A stretch of DNA of 52,834 bases, taken from assembly GCA_903843125.1 (NCBI GenBank), contig CAIMOR010000432.1, positions 1-52,834 of the forward strand, written 5' to 3'. Both the position numbers and the translations under genes were made by a program. This document shows, piece by piece, positions 36,064-46,660 of this stretch (positions within the stretch are counted from its first letter, which is position 1; the number at the start of each line of letters is the position of its first letter). The notes under the pieces were generated by a model. That model did not search any database, was not told where the DNA came from, and worked only from the letters and a program-made list of their open reading frames with translations. This DNA is from an uncultured Rhodospirillales bacterium (GTDB lineage Bacteria; Pseudomonadota; Alphaproteobacteria; Acetobacterales; Acetobacteraceae).

Positions 36064-36426
36064 ATGGAACCGAACGAGCCGGCCTTCACCGCCTACGACG
36101 CTGACGACGAACCCTGGCGTATCGCCCGCCTGATCCGCACCGACGGCCGGGTGCGCGAATTGCTGCGGGTTGCCACGCCGGAAGCCGAGGACTCGGTCAG
36201 CAGCGTGGGCGAGCGTGTCTGGATCGCGCATGTCAGCCGTCTGCACGACGAGCGCGGCACGCTGCAGGCCTATGTCTCGGCAACCCTGGGCGGCTCCGCC
36301 TGGCTGGCGGTCATTGCCTTGGTGTTGTCCCGCGCCTGGAATGGCGAGGACGAGGCCGAGGTGGACTTCCTGGTTGAGGGCGAGCCCTTGCCCTGGCCGC
36401 TGGCCGCGGTGCTGCCAAAGCTGTAG
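36064..36426 (+). CDS. unrecognised ~120-residue protein, tandem copy A
   Basis: A 120-residue protein I do not recognise. It opens with an acidic, proline-poor N-terminus (MEPNEPAFTAYDADDEPW), then a basic helix RIARLIRTDGRVRELLRVAT, a central SSVGERVW, a conserved-looking RLHDERGTLQ, one hydrophobic stretch (WLAVIALVLSRAW, about residues 83-96) and an acidic tail. There is no signal peptide or known catalytic motif. The paralogue at 36559-36924 shares the same layout and many identities (EPW, RLIRTDGR, RELLR, SSVGE, RLHDERGTLQ, RAW, GE). I use the ATG at MEPNEP because the paralogue starts with the same MEP and similarity begins there. Likely a soluble or peripheral protein; function unknown. 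Confidence 0.72.
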   Translation: MEPNEPAFTAYDADDEPWRIARLIRTDGRVRELLRVATPEAEDSVSSVGERVWIAHVSRLHDERGTLQAYVSATLGGSAWLAVIALVLSRAWNGEDEAEVDFLVEGEPLPWPLAAVLPKL

Positions 36427-36558
36427 CCGGAACAAAACCCGGGCCGCCGCCGTTCTGCCATGGCGCGTCGGCGCCGGCTTTGGCAGAGTGGAACAATTGG
36501 AAGGACCCACGGCCCTGCGGCAACGCAGCCGACGCGGCCGGGACCTGGAGCAGGTGGC

Positions 36559-36924
36559 ATGGAACCGGTTGAACCCAAGCTTTCCGCGCATAACGCGGAT
36601 GAGGAGCCCTGGCGGCTGCGGCGGCTTATCCGCACCGATGGCCGGGCGCGCGAGTTGCTGCGGATGGTCACGCTTCCGGCTGCCGATTCGGAAAGCTCGG
36701 TCGGAGAGCTGGTCTGGGCGCATAACGTGAACCGGCTGCATGACGAGCGCGGCACGCTGCAGCTGCACGTTTCGCCGGAACTGCCTGCCAGCCCCTGGCT
36801 GGGGCTGATCGCCATGGTCGCGCTGCGCGCCTGGGATAGCGAGGACGAGACGGCCATCGCCTTCTTCGTCGATGGCGAGGAGATCGAGTGGCCGTCCGAG
36901 ATACTGCAGAGCCCACCGGGCTGA
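36559..36924 (+). CDS. unrecognised ~120-residue protein, tandem copy B
   Basis: A 121-residue paralogue of copy A, clearly homologous over its whole length with conserved blocks EEPWR, RLIRTDGRARELLR, SSVGE, NRLHDERGTLQ, and RAWDSEDE. The hydrophobic stretch (PWLGLIAMVALRAW) and acidic C-terminal third are retained. Conservation at protein level while the flanking 132-bp spacer differs indicates that both copies are under selection as coding genes. The ATG is preceded by CTGGAGCAGGTGGC. No assignable function. It ends 118 bp from the convergent cinA-like gene, with a hairpin between them. Confidence 0.72.
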   Translation: MEPVEPKLSAHNADEEPWRLRRLIRTDGRARELLRMVTLPAADSESSVGELVWAHNVNRLHDERGTLQLHVSPELPASPWLGLIAMVALRAWDSEDETAIAFFVDGEEIEWPSEILQSPPG

Positions 36925-37015
36925 GCCCCGGAGCCGGCGGCCAGCCCCCCACGGCCCGGCGCGGCGCAAACCGGGTATGCTCAGCGGCCGCCCGCCCGAG
37001 GCGTATCGCCCGTCC

Positions 37016-37036
37016 GCTTCAAACTAACCTTGAAGC
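37016..37036. terminator. hairpin between convergent genes
   Basis: GCTTCAA, loop ACTAACC, TTGAAGC forms a perfect 7-bp stem seven bases beyond the end of the minus-strand cinA-like gene and 92 bp after copy B. It may act as a terminator for the minus-strand gene. Low GC for this genome and no T-run, so tentative. Confidence 0.35.
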
Positions 37037-37042
37037 CTCATG

Positions 37043-37810
37043 TCAGTCCGGCTCGCCCTGGATCGGCGCGTGGCCCATTCCGGCAATGAAGGCGGTGATC
37101 GCTTCACCGGCCGCCACCACCTCGGCTTCTTCGGTGCCCTTGGCCACCAGCGCCACGCCGTTGCCGGTGCTGCGGTAGAACGGATAGCTGCCGATATCCA
37201 ACTGCGGGAAGCGCTGCTGGATCGCTTCCAACCCCGCGGCGATAGCGCCCTCCTGCAGCCCGGCGGCCCAGACCGTGCGCGATTTGACCGGCACGCCGCC
37301 CTGCAACGTCGGCGCCAGTATCTCGAACATCGCCTGCATGATCCGCGGCACCCCGGCCATGACATGGACATTCTCCATGCTGAAGCCCGGCGCGATGGAG
37401 ATGCCGTTGTCGATCAGCACGCAACCGCGCGGCATTGTCGCCATGCGCTGCCGCGCCGCGTTGAAATCACCTGGCGGGGTCTGCCGGGCATAGTGGCTGG
37501 CCAGGCGTTCCCAGGCCACCGGCTGCGGCTCCCATGGCACGCCGAATGCCTTGGCGATGCATTCGCTGGTGATGTCGTCATGCGTCGGCCCGATGCCGCC
37601 GGTGGTGAAAACGTGGTCGAACTTTGCCCGCACCTCGTTCACCGTCTCGACGATGGTCCGTTCCACATCCGGGATCACGCGGACCTCCCGCAGCGGAATA
37701 CCCATCTCGCCCAGGCGCTGCGCCAGGAACTGCAGGTTGGCGTCGCGCGTGCGGCCGGAAAGCACCTCGTTGCCGATGATCAGCAGGCATGCGGTGGGGT
37801 TGGTCGTCAT
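37043..37810 (-). CDS. CinA N-terminal-domain (MoaB/Mog-fold) protein
   Basis: A 255-residue protein with the molybdopterin-binding (MoCF) fold of the CinA/COG1058 family. LLIIGNEVLSGRTRDANLQFLAQRL is the family opening, followed by VFTTGGIGPTHDDIT, the phosphate/pterin-binding loop, and later FSMENVHVMAGVP. The C-terminal nicotinamide-mononucleotide deamidase domain of full-length CinA (about 410 residues) is absent, as in many alphaproteobacterial paralogues. Relatives act as ADP-ribose/FAD pyrophosphatases or are uncharacterised. It lies 29 bp after the GNAT-Nudix fusion gene on the same strand, a fitting neighbour if both clean up nucleotide derivatives (inference). Confidence 0.87.
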   Translation of the reverse strand: MTTNPTACLLIIGNEVLSGRTRDANLQFLAQRLGEMGIPLREVRVIPDVERTIVETVNEVRAKFDHVFTTGGIGPTHDDITSECIAKAFGVPWEPQPVAWERLASHYARQTPPGDFNAARQRMATMPRGCVLIDNGISIAPGFSMENVHVMAGVPRIMQAMFEILAPTLQGGVPVKSRTVWAAGLQEGAIAAGLEAIQQRFPQLDIGSYPFYRSTGNGVALVAKGTEEAEVVAAGEAITAFIAGMGHAPIQGEPD

Positions 37811-37839
37811 GGCAGTCAGGTCCTTCCGGAGGCCCTATT

Positions 37840-38835
37840 TCACAGGAAATCCCGCAGCATGGCCACCAGCGGAATATCCGCCGGCGGTACCTCGTAGTCG
37901 CCCAGCCGCGCCGGCTTCACCCAGGCCAGACCCTGGCCTTCCACGGCCGTCACCTGGCCGCGCCAGCGCCGGCACAGGAACAGCGGCATCAGCAGGTGAA
38001 ACTTCTCATAGCTGTGGCTGGCGAAGGTAAACGGGCCCAGGCAGGCGGCGGTCACGTCGATGGCCAGCTCCTCCTTCAACTCGCGGATCAACGCGGCCTC
38101 CGGCGTCTCGCCCGGGTTGACCTTGCCGCCAGGGAACTCCCACAGCCCGGCCAGCGGCTTGCCCTCCGGCCGGCGCGCCAGCAGCACACGGTTCTCCGGG
38201 TCCACCAGGGCGCAGGCGGCCACCAGCAGTACCGGCTTGCCGCCGCCCGCGGCCCCCACGGCCTCGGCCGGGGCCGCGGTCAGGGTCAGTTGCTCCCGGT
38301 TGCCGGAAAACAGCCGTACCGGCATCGGGCCGCCACGGCACAGGAACTCCCGCGTGCCCTTGCCGGTGGCGCGAAATCCCAGCCGTTCCAGCACCTTGCC
38401 CGAGCGCTCGTTTTCCTCCAGCGCACTGGCGACCACGCTGTCCAGCGGCAGGTTGGCGAACGCCCAGTTCAGCAGGCGCGCGGCCGCTTCCGGCGCCACG
38501 CCATGGCCCCAGTATTTGCGGCCGACCCAGTAACCCAGCTCCGCCTGGCGGGTGCCGCGCTGCATGGTCAGCGCGATGCACCCCACCAGCACGTCCTTGC
38601 CGGCTTCCTCTCCGATGATCGCCAGGTCCCAGGCGTCGCCGGCCTCAATCCGTGGCCAGGTGCTGGCGATCCACTCGTCGGCCAGGTCGCGCGGGTAGGG
38701 GAAGGGCACGCGGGCCAGGTACTTCGCGACCTCCCAGTCGTTCACCAGCCGATGCATCGCCGGCGCGTCCGCCGCCTTAAAGGGGCGGATGGTCAGGCGC
38801 TCGGTGCGCAGCGGGGCGAAGCTGGGTGCGGACAA
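37840..38835 (-). CDS. GNAT acetyltransferase-Nudix (MutT-like) fusion
   Basis: A two-domain protein of 331 residues. Residues 1-170 are a RimJ/RimL-type GNAT N-acetyltransferase (LRTERLTIRPFKAADAPAMHRL, the acetyl-CoA loop RKYWGHGVAPEAA at 106-118, and the NERSGKVLERLGF helix). Residues about 200-331 are a Nudix hydrolase resembling MutT (VDPENRVLLARRPEGKPLAGLWEFPGGK), with the Nudix box from G237, RE at 251-252 and EE at 255-256. Ala258 stands where the consensus has glycine. MutT removes 8-oxo-dGTP; the GNAT substrate is unknown. It lies upstream of the cinA-like gene and 165 bp downstream of argJ. Similar bifunctional proteins occur in related bacteria. Confidence 0.92.
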   Translation of the reverse strand: MSAPSFAPLRTERLTIRPFKAADAPAMHRLVNDWEVAKYLARVPFPYPRDLADEWIASTWPRIEAGDAWDLAIIGEEAGKDVLVGCIALTMQRGTRQAELGYWVGRKYWGHGVAPEAAARLLNWAFANLPLDSVVASALEENERSGKVLERLGFRATGKGTREFLCRGGPMPVRLFSGNREQLTLTAAPAEAVGAAGGGKPVLLVAACALVDPENRVLLARRPEGKPLAGLWEFPGGKVNPGETPEAALIRELKEELAIDVTAACLGPFTFASHSYEKFHLLMPLFLCRRWRGQVTAVEGQGLAWVKPARLGDYEVPPADIPLVAMLRDFL

Positions 38836-39000
38836 AGGCGGGCCTTGCGGTCGGGCGGGCGTTGCGGTGGCGGCCGGCCATGGATGGCCAGCCGATGCCC
38901 GCTGTCAACCTTGCTGCCCCAACATGGCGGCGCAAGGCCGCGGGACCATGCTGCGGCGGCCGCTCCTCCGCCTATTGGCCCCGCCTGCGCCAAACAGGCG

Positions 39001-40230
39001 CTAGCTGCGATACGAACCGTTGATGTCGATGTAGCCATGCGTCAGGTCGCAGGTCCACGCGGTGGCCTTGCCGCGACCAAGGCCGATATCCACGGTGATC
39101 TCCACCTCGCGGCCCTTCATGTGGGCGACAACGGGGGTCTCGTCGTAGCCTGGCACCACGCCGCCGTCGCGCGCCATCCAGACCCCGCCGACGGCGATGC
39201 CGAGCTTGTCGCGGTCTGCCGGTTCGCCGGCCTTGCCCACGGCCATGACGATGCGGCCCCAGTTGGCGTCCTCGCCGGCGATGGCGGTCTTCACCAGCGG
39301 GCTGTTGGCGATGGCCATGGCGATGCGGTGCGCCGACTTGCCCGAAACCGCGCCGGTCACGTTGATGGTGACCAGCTTCTGTGCGCCTTCGCCATCGCGC
39401 GCCACCTGCAGCGCCAGATCGTGCAGCACCTCGTGCAGCGCGCGGGCGAAGTCCTTCAGGATGGCGCCGCCCTCTGCCGGCACGCGCGGATGCTTCACCT
39501 GGCCGGTGGCGAAGACCAGCACGCTGTCGCTGGTGCTGGTATCGCTGTCCACGGTCACGCAGTTGAACGATTTGTCGCAGCCCTTGGCCAGCAGGGTTTG
39601 CAGCGCGGCGGCCGGCAGCTTCGCGTCGGTGGCGATGAAGCTGAGCATCGTCGCCATGTCGGGTGCGATCATGCCGCTGCCCTTGGCGATGCCGACGATG
39701 GTCACGGTGGCCTCGCCGATTCGGGCGGTGCGCACGGCGCCCTTGGGGAAGGTATCCGTGGTCATGATGCCGCGCGCCGCCTCGGCCCAGCGATCCGGCG
39801 TCAGCGCCGCGAACAGCGCCGGCAGGGCCGCCGTCAGGCGATCATGCGGCATGGTTTCGCCGATGACGCCGGTGGAGGCGAGGAAGACCTCGCTCGGCTT
39901 GCAGCCCACCAGCTTCGCCGCGGCCTCCGCGGTGGCCTTGGTCGCCTCCCGCCCGGCCTTGCCGGTGAAGACGTTGGCGTTGCCGGCATTGACCACCAGC
40001 GCCCGTGCCTTGCCCGATTTCATGGCCGCCCGGCACCAGTCCACCGGTGCGCCGGGGCATTTGTTGCGGGTGAACACGCCGGCCACCGTGGTGCCGGCCG
40101 GAAATTCGAACATCGTCAGGTCGGCCCGGCCCTTGTATCGGATGCCGGCCTCGATGACGCCGAGGCGCACGCCGGCGATCGCCGGCATCTCGGGCAGCGG
40201 GACGGCAAGCGGGGACACGGGCAGGGCCAT
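39001..40230 (-). CDS. argJ: glutamate N-acetyltransferase/amino-acid acetyltransferase
   Basis: Bifunctional ornithine acetyltransferase, 409 residues. It recycles the acetyl group of N-acetylornithine to glutamate, and may also use acetyl-CoA, in arginine synthesis. The protein self-cleaves; the predicted site is Ala193-Thr194 in KGSGMIAPDMATML, and the new N-terminal threonine is the nucleophile. GIMTTDTFPK and STGVIGETMP (oxyanion-hole region) are intact, as are RNKCPGAPVDW and VVNAGNANVFTG. Length and all motifs are standard. It lies 42 bp downstream of the ppiC-like gene on the same strand, so the two may be cotranscribed. Confidence 0.97.
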   Translation of the reverse strand: MALPVSPLAVPLPEMPAIAGVRLGVIEAGIRYKGRADLTMFEFPAGTTVAGVFTRNKCPGAPVDWCRAAMKSGKARALVVNAGNANVFTGKAGREATKATAEAAAKLVGCKPSEVFLASTGVIGETMPHDRLTAALPALFAALTPDRWAEAARGIMTTDTFPKGAVRTARIGEATVTIVGIAKGSGMIAPDMATMLSFIATDAKLPAAALQTLLAKGCDKSFNCVTVDSDTSTSDSVLVFATGQVKHPRVPAEGGAILKDFARALHEVLHDLALQVARDGEGAQKLVTINVTGAVSGKSAHRIAMAIANSPLVKTAIAGEDANWGRIVMAVGKAGEPADRDKLGIAVGGVWMARDGGVVPGYDETPVVAHMKGREVEITVDIGLGRGKATAWTCDLTHGYIDINGSYRS

Positions 40231-40272
40231 CTTGATGGTCTTTCTGTTCTTGGTTCGGGGTGTGGCGGGGGT

Positions 40273-41265
40273 TTACCGGCGCCGCGGCTGGGTCGGCGTC
40301 GGTTGCGCCGGCGGCGGCGGGGCGGCTTGGTTCAGCAGCGAGTTGGCCGGCGGCGCCGGCGGCTGGTCCAGCCGCTCCACCCGGGCGGCGCCGCGGATGC
40401 GCTGGACCGTTGCGGTCACCTCCTCCTGCAGCAGGTGCTCGCGGATTTCCTGCTTCACGTCATCGAACGGGCGGGCGGTCGCCCGGCGGCGCTCCTCCAC
40501 CTTGATGATGTGCCAGCCGAACGGGGTGTGCACCGGCGCGGGAGAGACCTGGCCGGGCTGCAGCGCGAAGGCGGCATTGGCGAATTCCGGCACCATGTCG
40601 CCCTTTTTGAAGAAGCCGAGGTCGCCGCCGTCGCGCGCGCCGGGGTCCTGGCTCTTGCTGCGGGCCAGGGCGGCGAAGTCACCCCCGTGCTGCAGTTCGG
40701 CCAGGATCTGGCGTGCCTCGGTTTCGGTCGGCACCAGGATATGCCGGGCGTGGACCTCCTCCTCGCCTTGCTGGCCGGCATTGTCGCGGTCATAGCGGGC
40801 GCGGACGGCGGCATCGGTGATCCGGCCCTCCACCTCCCGGCGCAGCAGGGCCTGCTGCAACTCCTGCTCCTCGGCCCGGCGGATGCGGCTGGCGATATCA
40901 GGGTCCTTGTCCAGCCCGAGCGCGCGGGCGGCATTGACCAGGGCCCGTTCGGTGATGGCACGCTCGACCAACTGGCGCTTCACCTCGGGCGGCAGCATCT
41001 GCAGCAGGGTGGCGCCGGGCATGGCGCGAAGCTCCGGCGGCAGCACCCCCTCGGCCGTGGCCAGCACGTCCGAAAGCCGCAGCGGCTGGCCATCGACCCG
41101 CGCCATGACCGGGTCTTCCTCGGTGGCCGGGTTCGCCGCGGGCGGCGCCGGGGTGGCCGCGGGTGGGGCAGCGGGCGCTGGCGCCGCGGGGCGGGGGGCC
41201 TGGGCCAGGGCAACCCCCATTGGGGCAAGCGTCAGGGCAGCCAGGACAGCAAGGCGGCAGCGCAT
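40273..41265 (-). CDS. PpiC/parvulin-type peptidyl-prolyl isomerase, periplasmic
   Basis: A 330-residue exported foldase. It has a signal peptide (MRCRLAVLAALTLAPMGVALAQ), an Ala/Pro-rich linker, a SurA-like N-terminal helical domain (about 60-165) and one parvulin domain (about 165-270: ARHILVPTETEARQIL, GGDFAALARSKSQDPGARDGGDLGFF, and TPFGWHIIKVEER). The tail is proline-rich. It should isomerise X-Pro bonds in outer-membrane or periplasmic clients. I chose the ATG at MRCRL because it follows GGAG at good spacing and exposes the signal peptide directly. It is divergent from secA across 233 bp, which pairs export and folding functions. DUF or SurA-type naming is uncertain, since there is only one parvulin domain. 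Confidence 0.9.
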   Translation of the reverse strand: MRCRLAVLAALTLAPMGVALAQAPRPAAPAPAAPPAATPAPPAANPATEEDPVMARVDGQPLRLSDVLATAEGVLPPELRAMPGATLLQMLPPEVKRQLVERAITERALVNAARALGLDKDPDIASRIRRAEEQELQQALLRREVEGRITDAAVRARYDRDNAGQQGEEEVHARHILVPTETEARQILAELQHGGDFAALARSKSQDPGARDGGDLGFFKKGDMVPEFANAAFALQPGQVSPAPVHTPFGWHIIKVEERRRATARPFDDVKQEIREHLLQEEVTATVQRIRGAARVERLDQPPAPPANSLLNQAAPPPPAQPTPTQPRRR

Positions 41266-41368
41266 TCGATAGCTCCGGGAAACGGGCCCGGACAATGGCC
41301 GAACCGCCACCGGCCGGCAAGGCGGCGGCAGGTGACAGCGTGGCCGCCCCCTGTCATGCCGCGCTACG

Positions 41369-41397
41369 TTGACCTGGGGCCGGCCCCCCCCTATCTC
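41369..41397 (+). promoter_or_regulatory. candidate sigma-70-type promoter of secA
   Basis: TTGACC (five of six to the -35 consensus), 17 bases, then TATCTC (three of six to the -10 consensus). It lies about 100 bp before the secA ATG in the divergent ppiC-secA region. Spacing is ideal but the -10 is weak. Confidence 0.4.
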
Positions 41398-41498
41398 TCG
41401 CCGCGCCAGGGTCCGCCAGTTGTCCGCCAGTTGGATGCCCGATGGGGGCTGCCGGCAGCGGCCAGTTCCCGGACCCGCCCCGGAGTCTCAAGCCCCGC

Positions 41499-44225
<2,727 letters not shown>

Positions 44226-44233
44226 AGCGTCAC

Positions 44234-44251
44234 CTCCGCCGGGCGGCGGAG
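44234..44251. terminator. hairpin between secA and the convergent glycosyltransferase gene
   Basis: CTCCGCC, loop GGGC, GGCGGAG: a perfect 7-bp GC-only stem within the 29-bp gap between the two stop codons. Its position suits a bidirectional terminator, although neither side has a T-run. Confidence 0.5.
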
Positions 44252-44254
44252 CGC

Positions 44255-46537
44255 CTATCCAGCGCGCCGCTGGTCTTCGCTTTCCAGCAGCAACGCTTCC
44301 GTCAGCTCCTGCCGCGCCAGCAGGTTGTCGGTGGCCACATGCGCCAGCCGCTGCAGGTAAAACCGTGCCGACAACCTGGCCTTGCGGGCGCCGGGGGCGG
44401 TCAGCACCTCCAGCGACAGCTCCACCACCCCGGCGGAGTCGGCCGCGGCCGTCACGCGCAGGTCCAGGCTGCGGCTCGGGCCGGCCAGCCCGGGCCGTGG
44501 TCTGGCCGGTTCCACTTGGCAGGCGGCGCCCAGCGTCGGCACCACGCGCAGCACCACCCCGGGGGCCGCGTCCCGCACCATCAAGCGCAGGAACACCAGC
44601 AGCGGCGCGCCCGGAGCGGCATTGGTGCCGAAGCGCAGGACCGCGGCACCGGCTGCTGAATCGCTGCCGGCACCGGCAATGTCCGGCGCCGACCAGCCGC
44701 TGGCCAGCACCAGGCGGAGCGGCTGGTTGGCGTCCCCCGGCGCCACGTCGCGCGCCACCAACGTGGCCGGCCGGAACACGGCGCCCTGCGGCAGCAACGG
44801 CACCGGCACCGGGCGTGGCGTCGTGGGCTGCAGCCGCCGCGCCGCGGCGAAGAACGCCTCGCCCACCTCGGCCCAGCCGCGTGGCTGGAAGTGGGTGCGG
44901 ATCTCCGCCTCCCGCTCCGCCAGCGCCGCCGGGTCCTCCAGATAGCGCCGGACGGCCGCCAGGCCGGTGTGCAGGTTCAGCGGGTCGATGTAGTCGACCA
45001 GGTCGCCGCCCACTTCCGGCAGGCTGCTGGTGTTGCTGGCGATGCAGGCTTTCCCATGGGTCAGGCTTTCGCCCACCGGCAGGCCCCAGCCCTCGACGAA
45101 GCTGGGGAAGATGGTGAAGCGGCAGTGCCGGTACAGCGTCGCCAACTCGGCATCGGCCAGGTCGTGCAGCACGCGGATGCGGCCACCGAGGAAGCCGGTG
45201 GCCTTGAGCTGTGCATACAGGTCGGCGACGCGCCAGCCGAAGCGCCCAACCAGCACCAGCTCGGGCGGCTCGATGCCTTGCTGCATCAACTGGCGCCAGA
45301 GCTGGAACAGGTAGGCGTGGTTCTTGCGCGCCTCGATCGTGCAGACGCACAGCACGTAGTCCCGCCCCTGCAGCGCGGCGATGGCGCTGGGCCAGCGCGC
45401 CGGCGCGGGCGCCACCACCTGGCCAGGCAGGCGGAAGTCATGCGCCAGCGGTACCGCTTCCACTGGGATGGGCGGCAGCCCCTGGGCTGCCAGCCAACGC
45501 CGCATCTCGGCCGCGGTGTATTCGGAGATTGCCAGCAGGAAGTCGAAGAAGGCCAGGCCCTCGGCCAGCGCGCGGGTGAAGTCCACCACCAGCCCGGCGT
45601 CGCAGAACTCCGGATGGGTGGCCGGGATCAGGTCGTAGATGTAGCAGCCGATGCTGGCGCCCGCCGCCTTGGCCGCGGCATAGGCCGGCGCCACGCTGCC
45701 GCCAACCCAGAAGGCACCCAGCACCAGCAGGCACTGCCCGGCCCGAAGTTGGGCCGTGGTGGCGCCGCGCTTGGCCGCCTCCAGCAGGCGGTCCAGCGTG
45801 GCGCGCTCCACCTCGGCGCCGGAGGCATGCTGCACCAGCGCGGCAACGCGTGCCTCCTCCAGCAGCAGCAACTCCGGTCGTTCGCCCTGGCGGATGATGA
45901 AGGCCGTGCGCTCCCGCGCGGCGACCGGCAGCGCCAGCACATGCGCGACCAGGCCGAGCTGCACCCGCTGGATGCCGGATACGGTGCGGTGGTCGTGCAG
46001 GTAGACGAACAGGTCGGTGATCTCGAGGTAGCTGCAATCCGCGGGCTTCCGGGCGCTCCAGGCCTGCAGCAGCAGCGCCGCCATCGCGGCATCGTCCAGC
46101 GCCACCATTTCGTCGTGGGCGGCGCGCAATGGCGCCAGGCGCAGCGCCTCGGCATAGGCGGCCAGCGCCTGAGGCCGGCGCCCGGCCAGCTTGTGCAGGT
46201 GGCCCAGCTGCAACTGCGTGTCGGCTTCGCCGGGGGCCAGCCGCGCGGCCTGACTATAGGCTGCCTCGGCCTCGGCCAGCTTGCCCTGCTCCTTCAGCGC
46301 ATGGCCCAGTTGGACCCACAGCGCGGCATCGCCGGCTTCGATGTTCAGATAGGCGCGATAGGCCTCTTCGGCGGCGCCCCAGTCGCGACGGTCGCGCGCT
46401 GCGTCGCCGGTGTCGCGCAGGGCGCCTGGGTCGCCGGCCTCGGCCAGGACCGGCTCCGCGGGGGTGGGCAGATCCTGTCGCGCGGCGGCGTCGTCGGGCA
46501 TGGTCGGGCGGCTGTCCTGGTCTGGTGGCGCCAGCAT
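44255..46537 (-). CDS. TPR-containing GT4-type glycosyltransferase
   Basis: A 760-residue cytoplasmic protein. After a low-complexity start it has two or three TPR units (about 45-140: WGAAEEAYRAYLNIEAGDAALW, EQGKLAEAEAAYSQAARLAPGEA). A GT-B glycosyltransferase of the GT4 family follows (about 170-590), with VCTIEARKNHAYL, the donor-site stretch FPSFVEGWGLPVGESL (EX7E), and SNTSSLPEVGGD. The last 150 residues are beta-rich and unassigned. Related proteins build surface polysaccharides or glycosylate proteins; the acceptor is unknown. The start is uncertain: an ATG 36 bp inside gives MPDDAA, and neither has a good ribosome-binding site. It is 123 bp downstream of accA on the same strand. Confidence 0.88.
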   Translation of the reverse strand: MLAPPDQDSRPTMPDDAAARQDLPTPAEPVLAEAGDPGALRDTGDAARDRRDWGAAEEAYRAYLNIEAGDAALWVQLGHALKEQGKLAEAEAAYSQAARLAPGEADTQLQLGHLHKLAGRRPQALAAYAEALRLAPLRAAHDEMVALDDAAMAALLLQAWSARKPADCSYLEITDLFVYLHDHRTVSGIQRVQLGLVAHVLALPVAARERTAFIIRQGERPELLLLEEARVAALVQHASGAEVERATLDRLLEAAKRGATTAQLRAGQCLLVLGAFWVGGSVAPAYAAAKAAGASIGCYIYDLIPATHPEFCDAGLVVDFTRALAEGLAFFDFLLAISEYTAAEMRRWLAAQGLPPIPVEAVPLAHDFRLPGQVVAPAPARWPSAIAALQGRDYVLCVCTIEARKNHAYLFQLWRQLMQQGIEPPELVLVGRFGWRVADLYAQLKATGFLGGRIRVLHDLADAELATLYRHCRFTIFPSFVEGWGLPVGESLTHGKACIASNTSSLPEVGGDLVDYIDPLNLHTGLAAVRRYLEDPAALAEREAEIRTHFQPRGWAEVGEAFFAAARRLQPTTPRPVPVPLLPQGAVFRPATLVARDVAPGDANQPLRLVLASGWSAPDIAGAGSDSAAGAAVLRFGTNAAPGAPLLVFLRLMVRDAAPGVVLRVVPTLGAACQVEPARPRPGLAGPSRSLDLRVTAAADSAGVVELSLEVLTAPGARKARLSARFYLQRLAHVATDNLLARQELTEALLLESEDQRRAG

Positions 46538-46660
46538 ACCGGGGCCACCGCCGGCTGTCTGCCGGCACGCGGAACGGGCGGCCCAGCCGGTGGCAAAGAT
46601 TGCCGCAACCGCGCAGCGGCGGGTGGCTTCCCGAAACCCGGCCCAGCGCCGGCGGTCGCC

